Assembly: GCF_020165855.1 (NCBI RefSeq)
Contig: NZ_JAIUFY010000014.1
Location: forward strand, 124,001 to 188,000
Source: Celeribacter litoreus
Lineage (GTDB): Bacteria > Pseudomonadota > Alphaproteobacteria > Rhodobacterales > Rhodobacteraceae
Reading direction: 5' to 3'
Length of the DNA: 64,000 nucleotides
Shown one piece after another: positions 26,609 through 35,330 of this stretch. The notes beneath the pieces are model-generated. The model was not told the DNA's origin. It was given only the letters and a program-made list of their open reading frames with translations, and ran no database searches. The translations under genes were made by a program, and so were the position numbers. The stretch's first letter is position 1; the number at the start of each line of letters is the position of its first letter.

Positions 26609-26727
26609 TGCCAGCGAAAAGATCTGATAAGCCACTGAATTCATTGGGACATGAAGCTGCAAAAAGCAAAACGGCCCTATATTGTAGTTCTCTTATAAAT
26701 TGCGCAGTGTGACACTAGGTTTCTGTA

Positions 26728-28275
26728 ATGACCAATGACATATCAAATTATCTTCTGAAGAATGGCCCGAAGCTCACCTCGGATATCCTTCGCTACCTTG
26801 AGGAAACGGGACTCTCACCCGATACCGCTCGTCAAAGGCTTAAGCGCAGACCTACTTCGATAAAGGCTCTATCGGGACTGAGCTTTCCAAAGAACGCGCG
26901 TTTTTATTTTCACGAGGCACACTTCGGAACCCATTGGTATTGGGACGGGCTTTATGATGCCCTGACTGGAGGCAGCCCAACCTACGGGCCAGCAATAGCC
27001 GGTATGATTGCGAAGGGCGGGATCATTCCAAAAGATTTCTTCCCAATCATCTCTGGTGCGCCGCTGAAACAGAAAAAGAAGACAGGCAGCGATGCAGTCC
27101 TAGCCCGCCTCAAAGGCATAGGGTTTCTAACGGAGTTCAATGTCGGCGAAACACCTGTTGTAGCCTTTCACCACCATTCGGGCTTTCCAGTGGACTTAGA
27201 CAGTTATGCTGCGCAGCTCACTGTTCAACGTGTTCTCTTAGACACGGTTGCCGACTGGGCTCGCAAGCTTGGAATGGTGAGCTACAACAAAGTTGCTATA
27301 CGAGAGCGCAGCCAAGCGCTACCACAGTTTGGGACGCACGCCTTTGACCTAGTTGCGCCCAGCTACCTTACACCCATGGTGCGCTACGCCGACGGTAAAC
27401 CTAAACCGGGTTTTCTCGTGGCCGATGTCTATTTAGGTGAACTGAACAAAGCGACTGCCCAGGCGTTCTTACGCAAGTGCGAAAGCTCGCGTGCTATGCG
27501 GCGGTTGCCGCCGTTCCTCCCAGTACTAATCGCTGACGGCTTCCACCCAGATGCATTTCACGAATTGCGCTCCAACGGTATTATCGCAACAAAACCATCG
27601 GCTCTCTTTGGCCGAGATGTCGCGCGAGGTTTGGCGGGCTTGTTGGAAACCCTTCGTAACGCCAGCGCAATTGCTGCCAAGAACCCGGAAGTCATCGAAA
27701 CCCTATTCAGCCAGTTGGGTCACATCGAAGGGGCGGCGGGCAATCTGCGTGGTGCACTGTTCGAACTGATCGTTGGGCATATCGCAACGCTGCAAGGTGG
27801 CGGTTCAATCGATATTGGGAAAAAGGTCGTCATCGACACTACCGAGCGGTACGAAGTCGATGTGTTCTGTGTTTCGGCAGAAACAGTGCGGCTTATCGAG
27901 TGCAAAGGCTACGCGCCAACGCATAGGGTGGATGCGGAAGAGCTAGAGGCATGGATTCGAACCAAGGCGCGTCGCCTAAACAAGCATTTTCGTGCGCAAG
28001 AGACATTGCAAAACCGCGTATTCAGCTTCGAGTTTTGGACCTCCGGCGGTTTTACCAAGGAGGCGCTACAACTTGCCGAAACTGTTTCCAATGAAACCAA
28101 GCGCTACAGTGTCAAACTGGTGGCGGGACCAGATGTCCGCTCGCTTATCACAAAGGTGAATGCCAAAGGTCTGGGCAAAGTCTTTGATGAACACTACGCC
28201 AAACACCCGATCACCAAAGCAGAACGTAAATTTGAAGCCATCGAGGACTTTGGTTCGGTACTCGAAGAATTGTGA
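26728..28275 (+). CDS. winged-helix protein with C-terminal PD-(D/E)XK nuclease motif
   Basis: A 515-residue protein. The N-terminal 60 residues (LTSDILRYLEETGLSPDTAR, then RLKRRP) look like a winged helix-turn-helix. The middle is unassigned. Near residue 370 YEVDVFCV, and 10 residues later RLIECKGY, give the acidic residue and ExK of a PD-(D/E)XK nuclease, followed by a helix WIRTKARRLNKHF. Likely cuts DNA in a restriction or abortive role. It follows the Gabija-like pair on the same strand but 178 bases away with its own upstream repeats, so it may be an independent defence gene. Confidence 0.7.
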   Translation: MTNDISNYLLKNGPKLTSDILRYLEETGLSPDTARQRLKRRPTSIKALSGLSFPKNARFYFHEAHFGTHWYWDGLYDALTGGSPTYGPAIAGMIAKGGIIPKDFFPIISGAPLKQKKKTGSDAVLARLKGIGFLTEFNVGETPVVAFHHHSGFPVDLDSYAAQLTVQRVLLDTVADWARKLGMVSYNKVAIRERSQALPQFGTHAFDLVAPSYLTPMVRYADGKPKPGFLVADVYLGELNKATAQAFLRKCESSRAMRRLPPFLPVLIADGFHPDAFHELRSNGIIATKPSALFGRDVARGLAGLLETLRNASAIAAKNPEVIETLFSQLGHIEGAAGNLRGALFELIVGHIATLQGGGSIDIGKKVVIDTTERYEVDVFCVSAETVRLIECKGYAPTHRVDAEELEAWIRTKARRLNKHFRAQETLQNRVFSFEFWTSGGFTKEALQLAETVSNETKRYSVKLVAGPDVRSLITKVNAKGLGKVFDEHYAKHPITKAERKFEAIEDFGSVLEEL

Positions 28276-28375
28276 CACCCTCTCGGGTTTGCGAGGCTGA
28301 CATGAGTTACTTTTTGGGCGCTTATAGCGAACGTCCGGAATGACGCGCCGCGCCGCAGCGACTTGACCGATCAGT

Positions 28376-28397
28376 GAAAGGCAGGTTTGGGCCGAAA
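28376..28397 (+). repeat. 22-bp repeat, right copy (defence cargo edge)
   Basis: Pairs with 16475-16496 (20 of 22 bases, direct). It lies in the 292-bp gap after the winged-helix/nuclease gene, which otherwise holds no gene. Confidence 0.75.
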
Positions 28398-28567
28398 GCG
28401 GGACTTCAAAGTCCAAAGAAAATTTGCTCCACACGCGGCCGGAGGCAGTCTTGGCTACGCCGGTCTGAGAAAACTTCGCTCCTAGAAGTGGATCACGAAG
28501 AGAAAACCATACTTGTCAGCTCTATTAAGACACCCCAATGTTATCGCACAATCCATGGAGGAATTTT

Positions 28568-28750
28568 ATGAAGACGAAAATTTTAGCAGCAATATTGGCA
28601 GCAACCCTTACAACTCCGGTCTATGCCGGGGTCGAGTTCATTTATTCAAATCAGACGGAAATTGGTCACGGTGGCGGTTGCCGCAAAAATTCACCGCAAG
28701 GACAATGCTGCCACATGCAGACGAGCACAGGCACAGTCCACTGCCATTGA
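28568..28750 (+). CDS. small exported Cys/His-rich protein
   Basis: A 60-residue protein with a strong ribosome-binding site (TGGAGGAA) before ATG 28568. Residues 1-20 are a Sec signal peptide ending PVYA. The mature 40 residues contain GHGGGCRKNSPQGQCCHM and end in VHCH: three Cys and five His that could bind a metal or form disulfides. Its TGA overlaps the ATG of the thermonuclease gene (ATGA), so the two exported proteins are coupled. Similar YHYH/CCH peptides occur near exported nucleases; the function is unknown to me. Confidence 0.68.
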   Translation: MKTKILAAILAATLTTPVYAGVEFIYSNQTEIGHGGGCRKNSPQGQCCHMQTSTGTVHCH

Positions 28751-29232
28751 TGCAATCTAGTACAGTAATTTGGCTATCTCTGTTTCTGGCTCTTCTAGGG
28801 CCAGGAGCATCAAACGCGGCTGAAGAGATCAGCGGTACCGCGTCCGTTATCGATGGCGACACCATCGACATTCACGGTAGCAGAATCCGACTTCATGCAA
28901 TTGATGCAATTGAAAGCCGGCAACGCTGCTATCTTCCAAACGGTGTGGCTTGGAGATGCGGTGCGGACGCAGCCAATGCACTGGCGGAGAAAGTAGGTCG
29001 ATCTCCCGTGAGCTGCCTCGTGAATGATGTAGACCGGTACGGCCGTTATGTCGCGAAGTGCTACCTGAATGGTGAAGATCTCAATGCCTGGCTAGTTGAG
29101 AAGGGGTGGACGGTATCGTACCGGCGCTACGGGCTCGACTACGTTGAGCATGAAAATAGAGCCCGTTCTAACAAACGGGGAATTTGGGCTAGTGAGTTTG
29201 AAATGCCCTGGGATTGGCGAAGAAACAATTGA
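28750..29232 (+). CDS. exported thermonuclease-like protein (SNase fold)
   Basis: A 160-residue protein starting at ATG 28750 in the overlap with the preceding stop. The signal peptide covers about residues 1-23 (ends ASNA). The staphylococcal-nuclease domain shows VIDGDTIDI, RIRLHAIDAIES and DRYGRYVAKCY, corresponding to the Asp, Arg/Glu and second Arg catalytic positions. It should degrade DNA or RNA outside the cytoplasm, possibly in the periplasm. The next gene overlaps its 3' end by 19 bases. Confidence 0.85.
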   Translation: MQSSTVIWLSLFLALLGPGASNAAEEISGTASVIDGDTIDIHGSRIRLHAIDAIESRQRCYLPNGVAWRCGADAANALAEKVGRSPVSCLVNDVDRYGRYVAKCYLNGEDLNAWLVEKGWTVSYRRYGLDYVEHENRARSNKRGIWASEFEMPWDWRRNN

Positions 29233-30062
29233 TTTTGACTAAGTTCGATGAGGGTAGAGAGTACTCTAGGCTTCATGACATCCATACTGTGTTTGGTGGA
29301 CAGCGTCAGGGCGGGATCTCCACTCCCAGACAGCAGCCGTATGTTTTCATTTTTACGGGAAAAAGCGGTGAGCAACATGGCTATTCCGACGGTTGGCGTG
29401 ATGAGGGCGTGTTTCTCTACACGGGGGAGGGGCAATCCGGCGACATGGAATTCAAGGGTGGCAATAAAGCGATCCGCGATCATTCGCTGAACGGCAAAGA
29501 TCTTCTGCTTTTTGAAGCTCTCGGGAAATCGAAACCCGTCCGCTACCTTGGTCGGTTCGCGTGTGAATCGTGGGACACATTTCAGGGCCCAGATACGTCA
29601 GGCAATATGCGAGAGTGCATCCAATTTCATCTCGTAAAGACGACACTGCCGAGTGCCGGTGCCAGTCTCGATATGGAAGATGCGAACTCAACATCCTCAA
29701 TTTCAGATTTATATGGACTGCGGCAAAGGGCATTCGCTGCTGCGCGTCCGAGACAAGCACAGGCGTGGGGCAAAGCTCCAGCAAACTATCGCGCAAGAAG
29801 CAAGGCTGTGCGAGATTATGTCCTAGCGCGAGCAAACGGCATCTGTGAGCTCACGGGGAGGCCGGCCCCATTTCTGACCAAATCCGGCCAGCCTTACCTG
29901 GAAGTTCACCACACGAGGCGCCTCTCAGACGATGGCCCTGACGACCCGAGGTATGTAGCTGCAATTTGCCCGACGGCGCATCGTGAAATCCATTTCGGTG
30001 CAAATGGAGAGGAACTGAATCAACAGCTGATAGCCAAGCTAAAAGTCATTGAAAGCAGTTGA
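29214..30062 (+). CDS. SRA-like/HNH endonuclease (ScoMcrA-type modification-dependent restriction)
   Basis: A 282-residue protein. The first 140 residues carry the pattern of the SRA-like domain of McrA-type enzymes: VFGGQRQGGIS, YVFIFTGKSGEQHGY, LYTGEGQSGDMEFKGGNKAI. The C-terminal HNH domain has CELTGRPAPF, YLEVHHTRRLSDDGPD and ICPTAHREIHFG, with the His metal ligands. Likely cleaves foreign DNA carrying modified bases (type IV restriction). Start TTG 29214 overlaps the thermonuclease gene; TTG codons at 29229 and 29235 are alternatives. Last gene of a three-gene rightward operon with two exported proteins, an odd pairing. Confidence 0.82.
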   Translation: MAKKQLILTKFDEGREYSRLHDIHTVFGGQRQGGISTPRQQPYVFIFTGKSGEQHGYSDGWRDEGVFLYTGEGQSGDMEFKGGNKAIRDHSLNGKDLLLFEALGKSKPVRYLGRFACESWDTFQGPDTSGNMRECIQFHLVKTTLPSAGASLDMEDANSTSSISDLYGLRQRAFAAARPRQAQAWGKAPANYRARSKAVRDYVLARANGICELTGRPAPFLTKSGQPYLEVHHTRRLSDDGPDDPRYVAAICPTAHREIHFGANGEELNQQLIAKLKVIESS

Positions 30063-30136
30063 TCGGCCGCTGAGGGCGAGGGCGAAGAGGCCGCTATTCT
30101 CCTTCCCTCGCTGCTGCTGGGTGAGGTGATCACCTT

Positions 30137-30724
30137 TTACTGCTCTCTCGGCGTCGGATCGATCTCCACCCATTTGCTCAAACCCGCCACGGTCGACACG
30201 AGCTTGCCGATAAGATGTTCCTTTTCCAGGTACACTGTCGCGAGCCTAGGCGAGCACGGGTGCTCGCCGAACAGCAGGCCCAACTCAGGGATCGCAGTCC
30301 TGAAGAACCCGTCCACCCGCCCGTCGAACAGCGTTCTGAGGAGGTCGAAGGCCTCACATTCGGCGCGGTAATAGTCGCCCCAGATCTCCAGCTCGCGCTC
30401 GTGTCCTTGCTCGATGCCATAGAGGTCTTCGCCCTCAAACCAGCCCGCATCGATCATGGCCCAGTGGTCGGGCTGGAGCAGGTGGTGGTGGGTGCCTTTT
30501 CCGAACCGCGCATCGATGGCTTCCGGTCGGATGAGTTTGCGCGGCTCGCGCGCGCCATCGCTGTAGAGCAGGAACCCGCCCCTTGATCGGGGTTCCAGAT
30601 AGAGGGTGCGCTTGCGCAGTCCGCGTTGCAGCGGAAGGGTAGGCGCCGCCTCGCTTGAAAGAGGGGTAGCGCTTGCGCCCGCAGCGAGGGCCACTGATGT
30701 GATAAGAAAGTGTCGACGTTCCAT
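30137..30724 (-). CDS. uncharacterised exported protein, 195 residues
   Basis: ATG 30724 follows CGGAGATC. The N-terminus MERRHFLITSVALAAGASA is a signal peptide with a twin-arginine-like beginning. The mature part is soluble and aromatic-rich with the segment GKGTHHHLLQPDHWAMIDAG and a helical C-terminus. No family recognised. It opens the right core of the island and points toward the cargo zone, convergent with the HNH gene. Confidence 0.6.
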   Translation of the reverse strand: MERRHFLITSVALAAGASATPLSSEAAPTLPLQRGLRKRTLYLEPRSRGGFLLYSDGAREPRKLIRPEAIDARFGKGTHHHLLQPDHWAMIDAGWFEGEDLYGIEQGHERELEIWGDYYRAECEAFDLLRTLFDGRVDGFFRTAIPELGLLFGEHPCSPRLATVYLEKEHLIGKLVSTVAGLSKWVEIDPTPREQ

Positions 30725-30966
30725 TGTTCGATCTCCGTGTTGAGACCGGCCAGGGTTCGAGGTCGTTGATGAGGTCTGCCCATTGGTTGTCGGTCCGACC
30801 GCATCCCCTTGCGGGAGACCACCTTGCCGGGTTGAGCAGGTTGGTGAAGGCCGGAACCTTTCTCTTGATGCAAGAGTGAGCTTAGGCCGATCCGGGCGAA
30901 CTGGCAAGTGGCGCGCTGGGCGTGTCTCGTTCACGACGACTTCGCGAGATCTGCGGACGCGTTTCG

Positions 30967-31572
30967 CTAGGATGATTGTGTACTGCCTTTCCGGAAGTCT
31001 CTCGTCTTCGGCGCATCGTTGCGCCACCGGCATGGGCGCTCACACTCGTGCCAATAGGCCTGTCGCAGGGCCTTGAACTCTTCGATCATCTCCAGCCATC
31101 TCTTCTTCGACATGCCTTTCGGAGGCGGGTTGAACGGGCCGTAGATGTCCATATCAGCCCCGATGGCTTTGCGGATCTTCTTGAGCTGCCGCAGCATGCG
31201 CTCCCGCGGAGCCTCGTATTGAGACGCATAGGCGAGGTCATGACATGTGCGGCATGCGATCGTTTCGCGACCGATGTAAAGCACCCCGCACCGGCGCGCG
31301 CAGGAGGGGCAGAAGAACCAATGCCGCGTGCCACCAAAGTGACAGGGGGTCTCGGTGATCGCGACGGCCTCACATGTGTTCCCCCAGCCGCCGTGTACGG
31401 TGATGATCAGATAATCGCCATGACCATCAACAATGGCCGGGAAGTCCAAACCCTGCGGTGTTTTTGCGATCGAGACGATACCTTTGTCACTCAGCAGTCC
31501 AGCCTCGACAACCTGTCGAATGCTGAGTTGAAGCATCTTATCGGCCAGTGGCCTCTTTGAACGCGGGGGCAT
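30967..31572 (-). CDS. zinc-ribbon protein of the island core
   Basis: A 201-residue protein from ATG 31572 (ATG 31614 possible). It has two Cys pairs about 20 residues apart, WFFCPSCARRCGVLYIG then IACRTCHDLAYASQ, a zinc ribbon, followed by a basic helical region (RMLRQLKKIRKAIG). Proteins of this type are common hypothetical genes beside primase and integrase in alphaproteobacterial islands. DNA binding is likely but unproven. The 242-bp gap to its left holds no gene. Confidence 0.68.
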   Translation of the reverse strand: MPPRSKRPLADKMLQLSIRQVVEAGLLSDKGIVSIAKTPQGLDFPAIVDGHGDYLIITVHGGWGNTCEAVAITETPCHFGGTRHWFFCPSCARRCGVLYIGRETIACRTCHDLAYASQYEAPRERMLRQLKKIRKAIGADMDIYGPFNPPPKGMSKKRWLEMIEEFKALRQAYWHECERPCRWRNDAPKTRDFRKGSTQSS

Positions 31573-31757
31573 GTGCTCATCCTCGAAATCATTTGTTATA
31601 ATATAACATAACAATTGGCTTTTTGGCGAACTTTTATCGCAGGGACCGCGCAGTACATCCGCTCAGTTGTGGGCCCACGTCGCGGCCCATCTTCAGCATG
31701 CCGTCCTTGCTGCGGAGAGGGTGCCAAGGCGCTGATGCGCGTCAGTCATACACACGC

Positions 31758-31879
31758 CGTCGGGATTGTCGGGATTGATATCCTCCTTCTAAAATGTGGA
31801 AAAAAATAAAATATATTTCTTAATTCTAATTTTTTTGAGGCCTGCGCGGGCGGCAGTTTGGATCCCGACAATCCCGACG
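31758..31879. repeat. iteron-like 18-bp inverted repeats around an AT-rich core (candidate replication origin)
   Basis: 31758-31775 (CG TCGGGATTGTCGGGAT) and 31862-31879 are exact reverse complements; each arm is a tandem of the 9-mer CGGGATTGT-type unit. The 86-bp interior holds a strongly AT-rich block (about 31800-31836). It lies in the 365-bp gap just past the 3' end of the primase-helicase gene. P4-type primase-helicases bind such iterons to start replication. The rest of the gap shows no gene. Confidence 0.68.
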
Positions 31880-31937
31880 CTCAAACGAAAGCGCACCCAG
31901 GCAGGCCCGGGTGCGCCAGTTTCACTTTGTCCTTTGC

Positions 31938-34900
31938 TCAACCGAGCTGTTCAATCCTGTACCGGTTTCCTTCGTGGTCTCGGATGATCTTCAGTTGAAG
32001 CATCTGGCCGTCCACCTCTACAGGGCGGTCCTCGATGGCAGCGAGCTTACGCGCCACTCGATGTGCGGTCACCGTTCCGCCGGAGAATGGTCGCCCGCTG
32101 GCTGCCTCGAGCGCCGATTTGAGCGCAGCGGGGTCTGGCTCGTTTGGATCTGCGGATCGAGAACCTGAACCAAGCCACTTGTCATCAGCGAGTTTTGCTA
32201 CCTCAGATGCCGAGAACTCAAGACTGCATTTGCCGTCCATCTCTAGGTACCTTTTCATCAGGCTGACAAACTCCGCAGCTCCCTGTGCCTCCTCATCGAA
32301 GACATCGTTGGCGCAGAACAGATCTTCAAAATCCACTCCGGTGACTATCTCCAAGGGATGGCCAATCAAATTCCACCACGTTTTGAACCGTGTTTTGGAT
32401 CGGTTCGGCCTGTCCCGCTTGAGGAGCAGGATCTGATACAGGCGCTGCAGGATCGCGTTGCGATTTTCTCGTGTCCAACCGATCGGGTCCTCATGCTCGA
32501 ACTCCCGATTTTCCGGATCAGTTCGGTCCGACACGAGGTTCGCAACCAGCGAACGGGAGGCCATATCCCCTTTCGGGTGAATGTTGTTGCCCGTAAACGC
32601 AATCACGGTGGATGCTGGCACCGTTTCCGTTCGGTTTTCGCCAAGAACGCGATCCTGTAGTTCGGGCGCGGTCAGGACGCGCTCGAGCGTCGGGCAGCTG
32701 ATCGCGGACCCGCGTGGAATGTTGTCATAGGTCACCAAAGGCGCGCCTTCACGAAGGTACGAGAAGATCGCCTTACGGCGCTCTTCTTCGTCGAAGGACC
32801 AAGAGGCGGCTGATGCCATCACACCGCTCAACGCAGTCGAGATCATGTTGATGACGGTGGTTTTGCCACTTCCTCTTTGCGCCGCGGAGACGAAGAACGC
32901 AGGAAACTCTGAGAGAAAGTGCCTTTCGATCACCGTCAGGGCAAGCGCGATGATGATCGCCTTACCTTCCTCAGGTGTGTCCACGTCAACCAACCAATTA
33001 TTCAGGAGCCAGTCATAGGCTTCTTTCGCCTCATGGAGTGACACCGTCTCTGTCCTCACAAGCCGTCTGACCAACTCGTCATCGAGCTCGAAGATGAGTT
33101 CCAGATCTCGATCTAGACCTTGCGTGGCCTTTAACACGCCTCCGGGCAAAACCAGAGGTAATGTCGAGATTCCTCGAACCCGTGGAAGTTGCGACTCTTT
33201 CCACCCCATGTAGGCACGGACAAACGGCAGAGACAGGCGTTTGGGCGCGGATTGCATGCTGTCTTCTTCGTCTTCAACTCCGAACCGGATATGCTTTTCA
33301 ATCATCATCGTTGCCTCAGCGTCTCCGGCAATCTGGATCGTGAGTTGATCTGGCGCTGGAGGCTGCTCCTCTCCTTCCGAGACCAATTGATGGAGCTTGC
33401 TTGGTGGGCGGCGATCGACGTATGCCAGTTGAGACGCAAGCGTCCGGAAGGGCGGGATTCCAGCGCCCACGTTCCCTAGGACCTCGTCAATCTGCGTCAC
33501 GACATCGGTCAGTTCTGCACTTGCGGCAGGTGCTGACAGAGCGACACGAGGATCTTCCTCGGCTGGTCGCGTGTTTGCGTCCGAGCGCCGAACGTTGGAG
33601 CGGAAGCGCTTCGCGCGTTTCAGCAATGTGCGCAACTCACCCAGGGTCACTCCTGTCGCGTCCTTAATGGCGCGAAGCAATTCCTTCTCTTCGCCCGTCT
33701 CAAGACGCGCCGACGCCAAGGCTGCAACGATATCGTTCGGGCTTGCATCCCTCTCCAGGCCTTCAAGTGCCGCGCGAACGGAGCCGGCATCATGGCGGAG
33801 GGCATACTGCGCACCGCCATGCGCAAAGGAGTTGATCCAAAGCGAGCCATCGGGCCGTCTGAAGAGTTTCGCCTTGCAGCGCCCGTACCCAACGCCTTCG
33901 AGCGGGTCCGCAAGCGTCTGCTCAGTAAAGCGATCCGGATCCATGAGAACGTCGCCGACTGTGACTTTCCCCAACGCGCGATCATCGAACTCGAGCGGGT
34001 ATAGGGGCAAAAGCTCGCCCTGATGACGCCGGCTGATTTGTGCGCGGGCTTGTTCATCCGTGAGGCCAGAGCGGCGCGCGAGTTTCTTCGCCAAGCGCTT
34101 GTCGGCGCGGGACTGGCGTGTCTTCGCCTCCGGTTTCAAGACCGCTTTTGCGGCTTGAACCTTGGCCCGATACCGCGCGTCCTCTTCTTGAGTGAGATCG
34201 GGAAGCACCGCTTTGCTATCGATCACGCGCCCCTCAACGGCAATTGCGCGACGGGCTTTCTTAGACTGTGCAAGGGGCGGTTCCAGGACGGGGGCGCCTT
34301 CAAACACCAACCGTTCCGGCGAGCCGACCGACTGGTCGATGACCGACCGCTCCAGCAATTGTCCGATGCGTCCAATCCAGATCCATCCCAATCCGGCCAA
34401 CCAAAGCCGTTGGTGCAACACCTTTGTTGCACGAGGGATGTCTGAGGCCTCTTGAACGGCCAGGTAAATATGTTCTCCGCCTGATCCAGGGAATTTTTCC
34501 CGTGTCTCCGAGTTGTAGAGGCCGGCCGAGGTCGAAGCCCTCCGGATATACCCAGCTTTTATAAGATCCGGGAAGATCTCGCAAAGAAGAGCCCAAAGAC
34601 CTCCCGCAGTTTCGATCCTCTCAAGGATTTCTGGAGAAATCCCCTTTTTGTCGAAGTCGATCAGAAGCAGACCTGGTTCCCCCTCCTCGAAGGCAAAGTA
34701 GTCTTTGGTCCGAGCGATTGCATCGCCATCGGCTGTGAGCTTGTCTTTCGTCACAATCTCCGCGATCACATCGTCGCCTTGACCGCCAATCGTGCCCAGC
34801 GAGAGCGCATGAACACTATCCAGATCGTTGATATGATCCGCGAGTTCCGTCAGGTTCTGGAAACCGAAGTTCATTGCGGTGCCATGCGACATTCTGCAGT

Positions 34901-35012
34901 CATCCGCGTTTGAGTGCGGCTGACCATCGTCTCCAAGCGCGATGGACTTGCTGAGCGGACCATCGGCTTTGCAAAAGGTTGAGAGGCGGAAGATGGTATC
35001 CTTAGTCAGCAT
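31938..35012 (-). CDS. primase-helicase of the island (AEP-like primase plus P-loop helicase)
   Basis: A 1024-residue replication protein. The N-terminal region has LLLIDFDKKG at 115-124 and PGSGGEHIYLAV about 60 residues on, matching the DxD and sGxH-like motifs of archaeo-eukaryotic primases. A charged linker (about 260-330) rich in RADKRLAKKLARR follows. The C-terminal third has Walker A SAAQRGSGKTTVINM, a LVTYDNIPRG Walker B-like segment and IAFTGNNIHP, as in SF3/D5-like helicases. It probably unwinds and primes the excised circular island at the iteron region next to its 3' end. The start overlaps the AlpA-like gene by 11 bases. Confidence 0.82.
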   Translation of the reverse strand: MLTKDTIFRLSTFCKADGPLSKSIALGDDGQPHSNADDCRMSHGTAMNFGFQNLTELADHINDLDSVHALSLGTIGGQGDDVIAEIVTKDKLTADGDAIARTKDYFAFEEGEPGLLLIDFDKKGISPEILERIETAGGLWALLCEIFPDLIKAGYIRRASTSAGLYNSETREKFPGSGGEHIYLAVQEASDIPRATKVLHQRLWLAGLGWIWIGRIGQLLERSVIDQSVGSPERLVFEGAPVLEPPLAQSKKARRAIAVEGRVIDSKAVLPDLTQEEDARYRAKVQAAKAVLKPEAKTRQSRADKRLAKKLARRSGLTDEQARAQISRRHQGELLPLYPLEFDDRALGKVTVGDVLMDPDRFTEQTLADPLEGVGYGRCKAKLFRRPDGSLWINSFAHGGAQYALRHDAGSVRAALEGLERDASPNDIVAALASARLETGEEKELLRAIKDATGVTLGELRTLLKRAKRFRSNVRRSDANTRPAEEDPRVALSAPAASAELTDVVTQIDEVLGNVGAGIPPFRTLASQLAYVDRRPPSKLHQLVSEGEEQPPAPDQLTIQIAGDAEATMMIEKHIRFGVEDEEDSMQSAPKRLSLPFVRAYMGWKESQLPRVRGISTLPLVLPGGVLKATQGLDRDLELIFELDDELVRRLVRTETVSLHEAKEAYDWLLNNWLVDVDTPEEGKAIIIALALTVIERHFLSEFPAFFVSAAQRGSGKTTVINMISTALSGVMASAASWSFDEEERRKAIFSYLREGAPLVTYDNIPRGSAISCPTLERVLTAPELQDRVLGENRTETVPASTVIAFTGNNIHPKGDMASRSLVANLVSDRTDPENREFEHEDPIGWTRENRNAILQRLYQILLLKRDRPNRSKTRFKTWWNLIGHPLEIVTGVDFEDLFCANDVFDEEAQGAAEFVSLMKRYLEMDGKCSLEFSASEVAKLADDKWLGSGSRSADPNEPDPAALKSALEAASGRPFSGGTVTAHRVARKLAAIEDRPVEVDGQMLQLKIIRDHEGNRYRIEQLG

Positions 35013-35190
35013 TTTTGTCTCCTTTGAGCGCGGTCAATGCAGCTTCGATGTCGTCCTCACGCCAATAGATCCGCCCACCGATCTTAATCGGTTCGGGAAG
35101 CCGCCCGGCGGCGACGTCGCGATAGATGGTGGTCCGCCCCCGATTGCCGAGGACTGCACGCAGATCATTCAGGGTAAGTAGGCGCATCAT
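35002..35190 (-). CDS. alpA: AlpA-like excisionase/regulator
   Basis: A 62-residue winged helix-turn-helix protein of the AlpA/Xis (MerR-like) type: LNDLRAVLGNRGRTTIYRDV is the DNA-binding helix pair and GGRIYWREDDIEAAL the wing and following helix. In P4-like elements AlpA activates integrase or excision. Here it is the first gene of the leftward operon with the primase-helicase. The 140-bp gap upstream (35191-35330) should hold its promoter. Confidence 0.88.
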   Translation of the reverse strand: MMRLLTLNDLRAVLGNRGRTTIYRDVAAGRLPEPIKIGGRIYWREDDIEAALTALKGDKNAD

Positions 35191-35330
35191 TCTGCTCCGT
35201 GTTGTGTCAGAACAGAATTAGAATCGATGCCTGCATGTGGCTACGGGTAGCAACTATGGGGTATTTTTACCGATGCTGGCCGCAACCTAAAGATCCAGGA
35301 AGGTAGTATTCATCCTTCGTCGAGGCGCTT

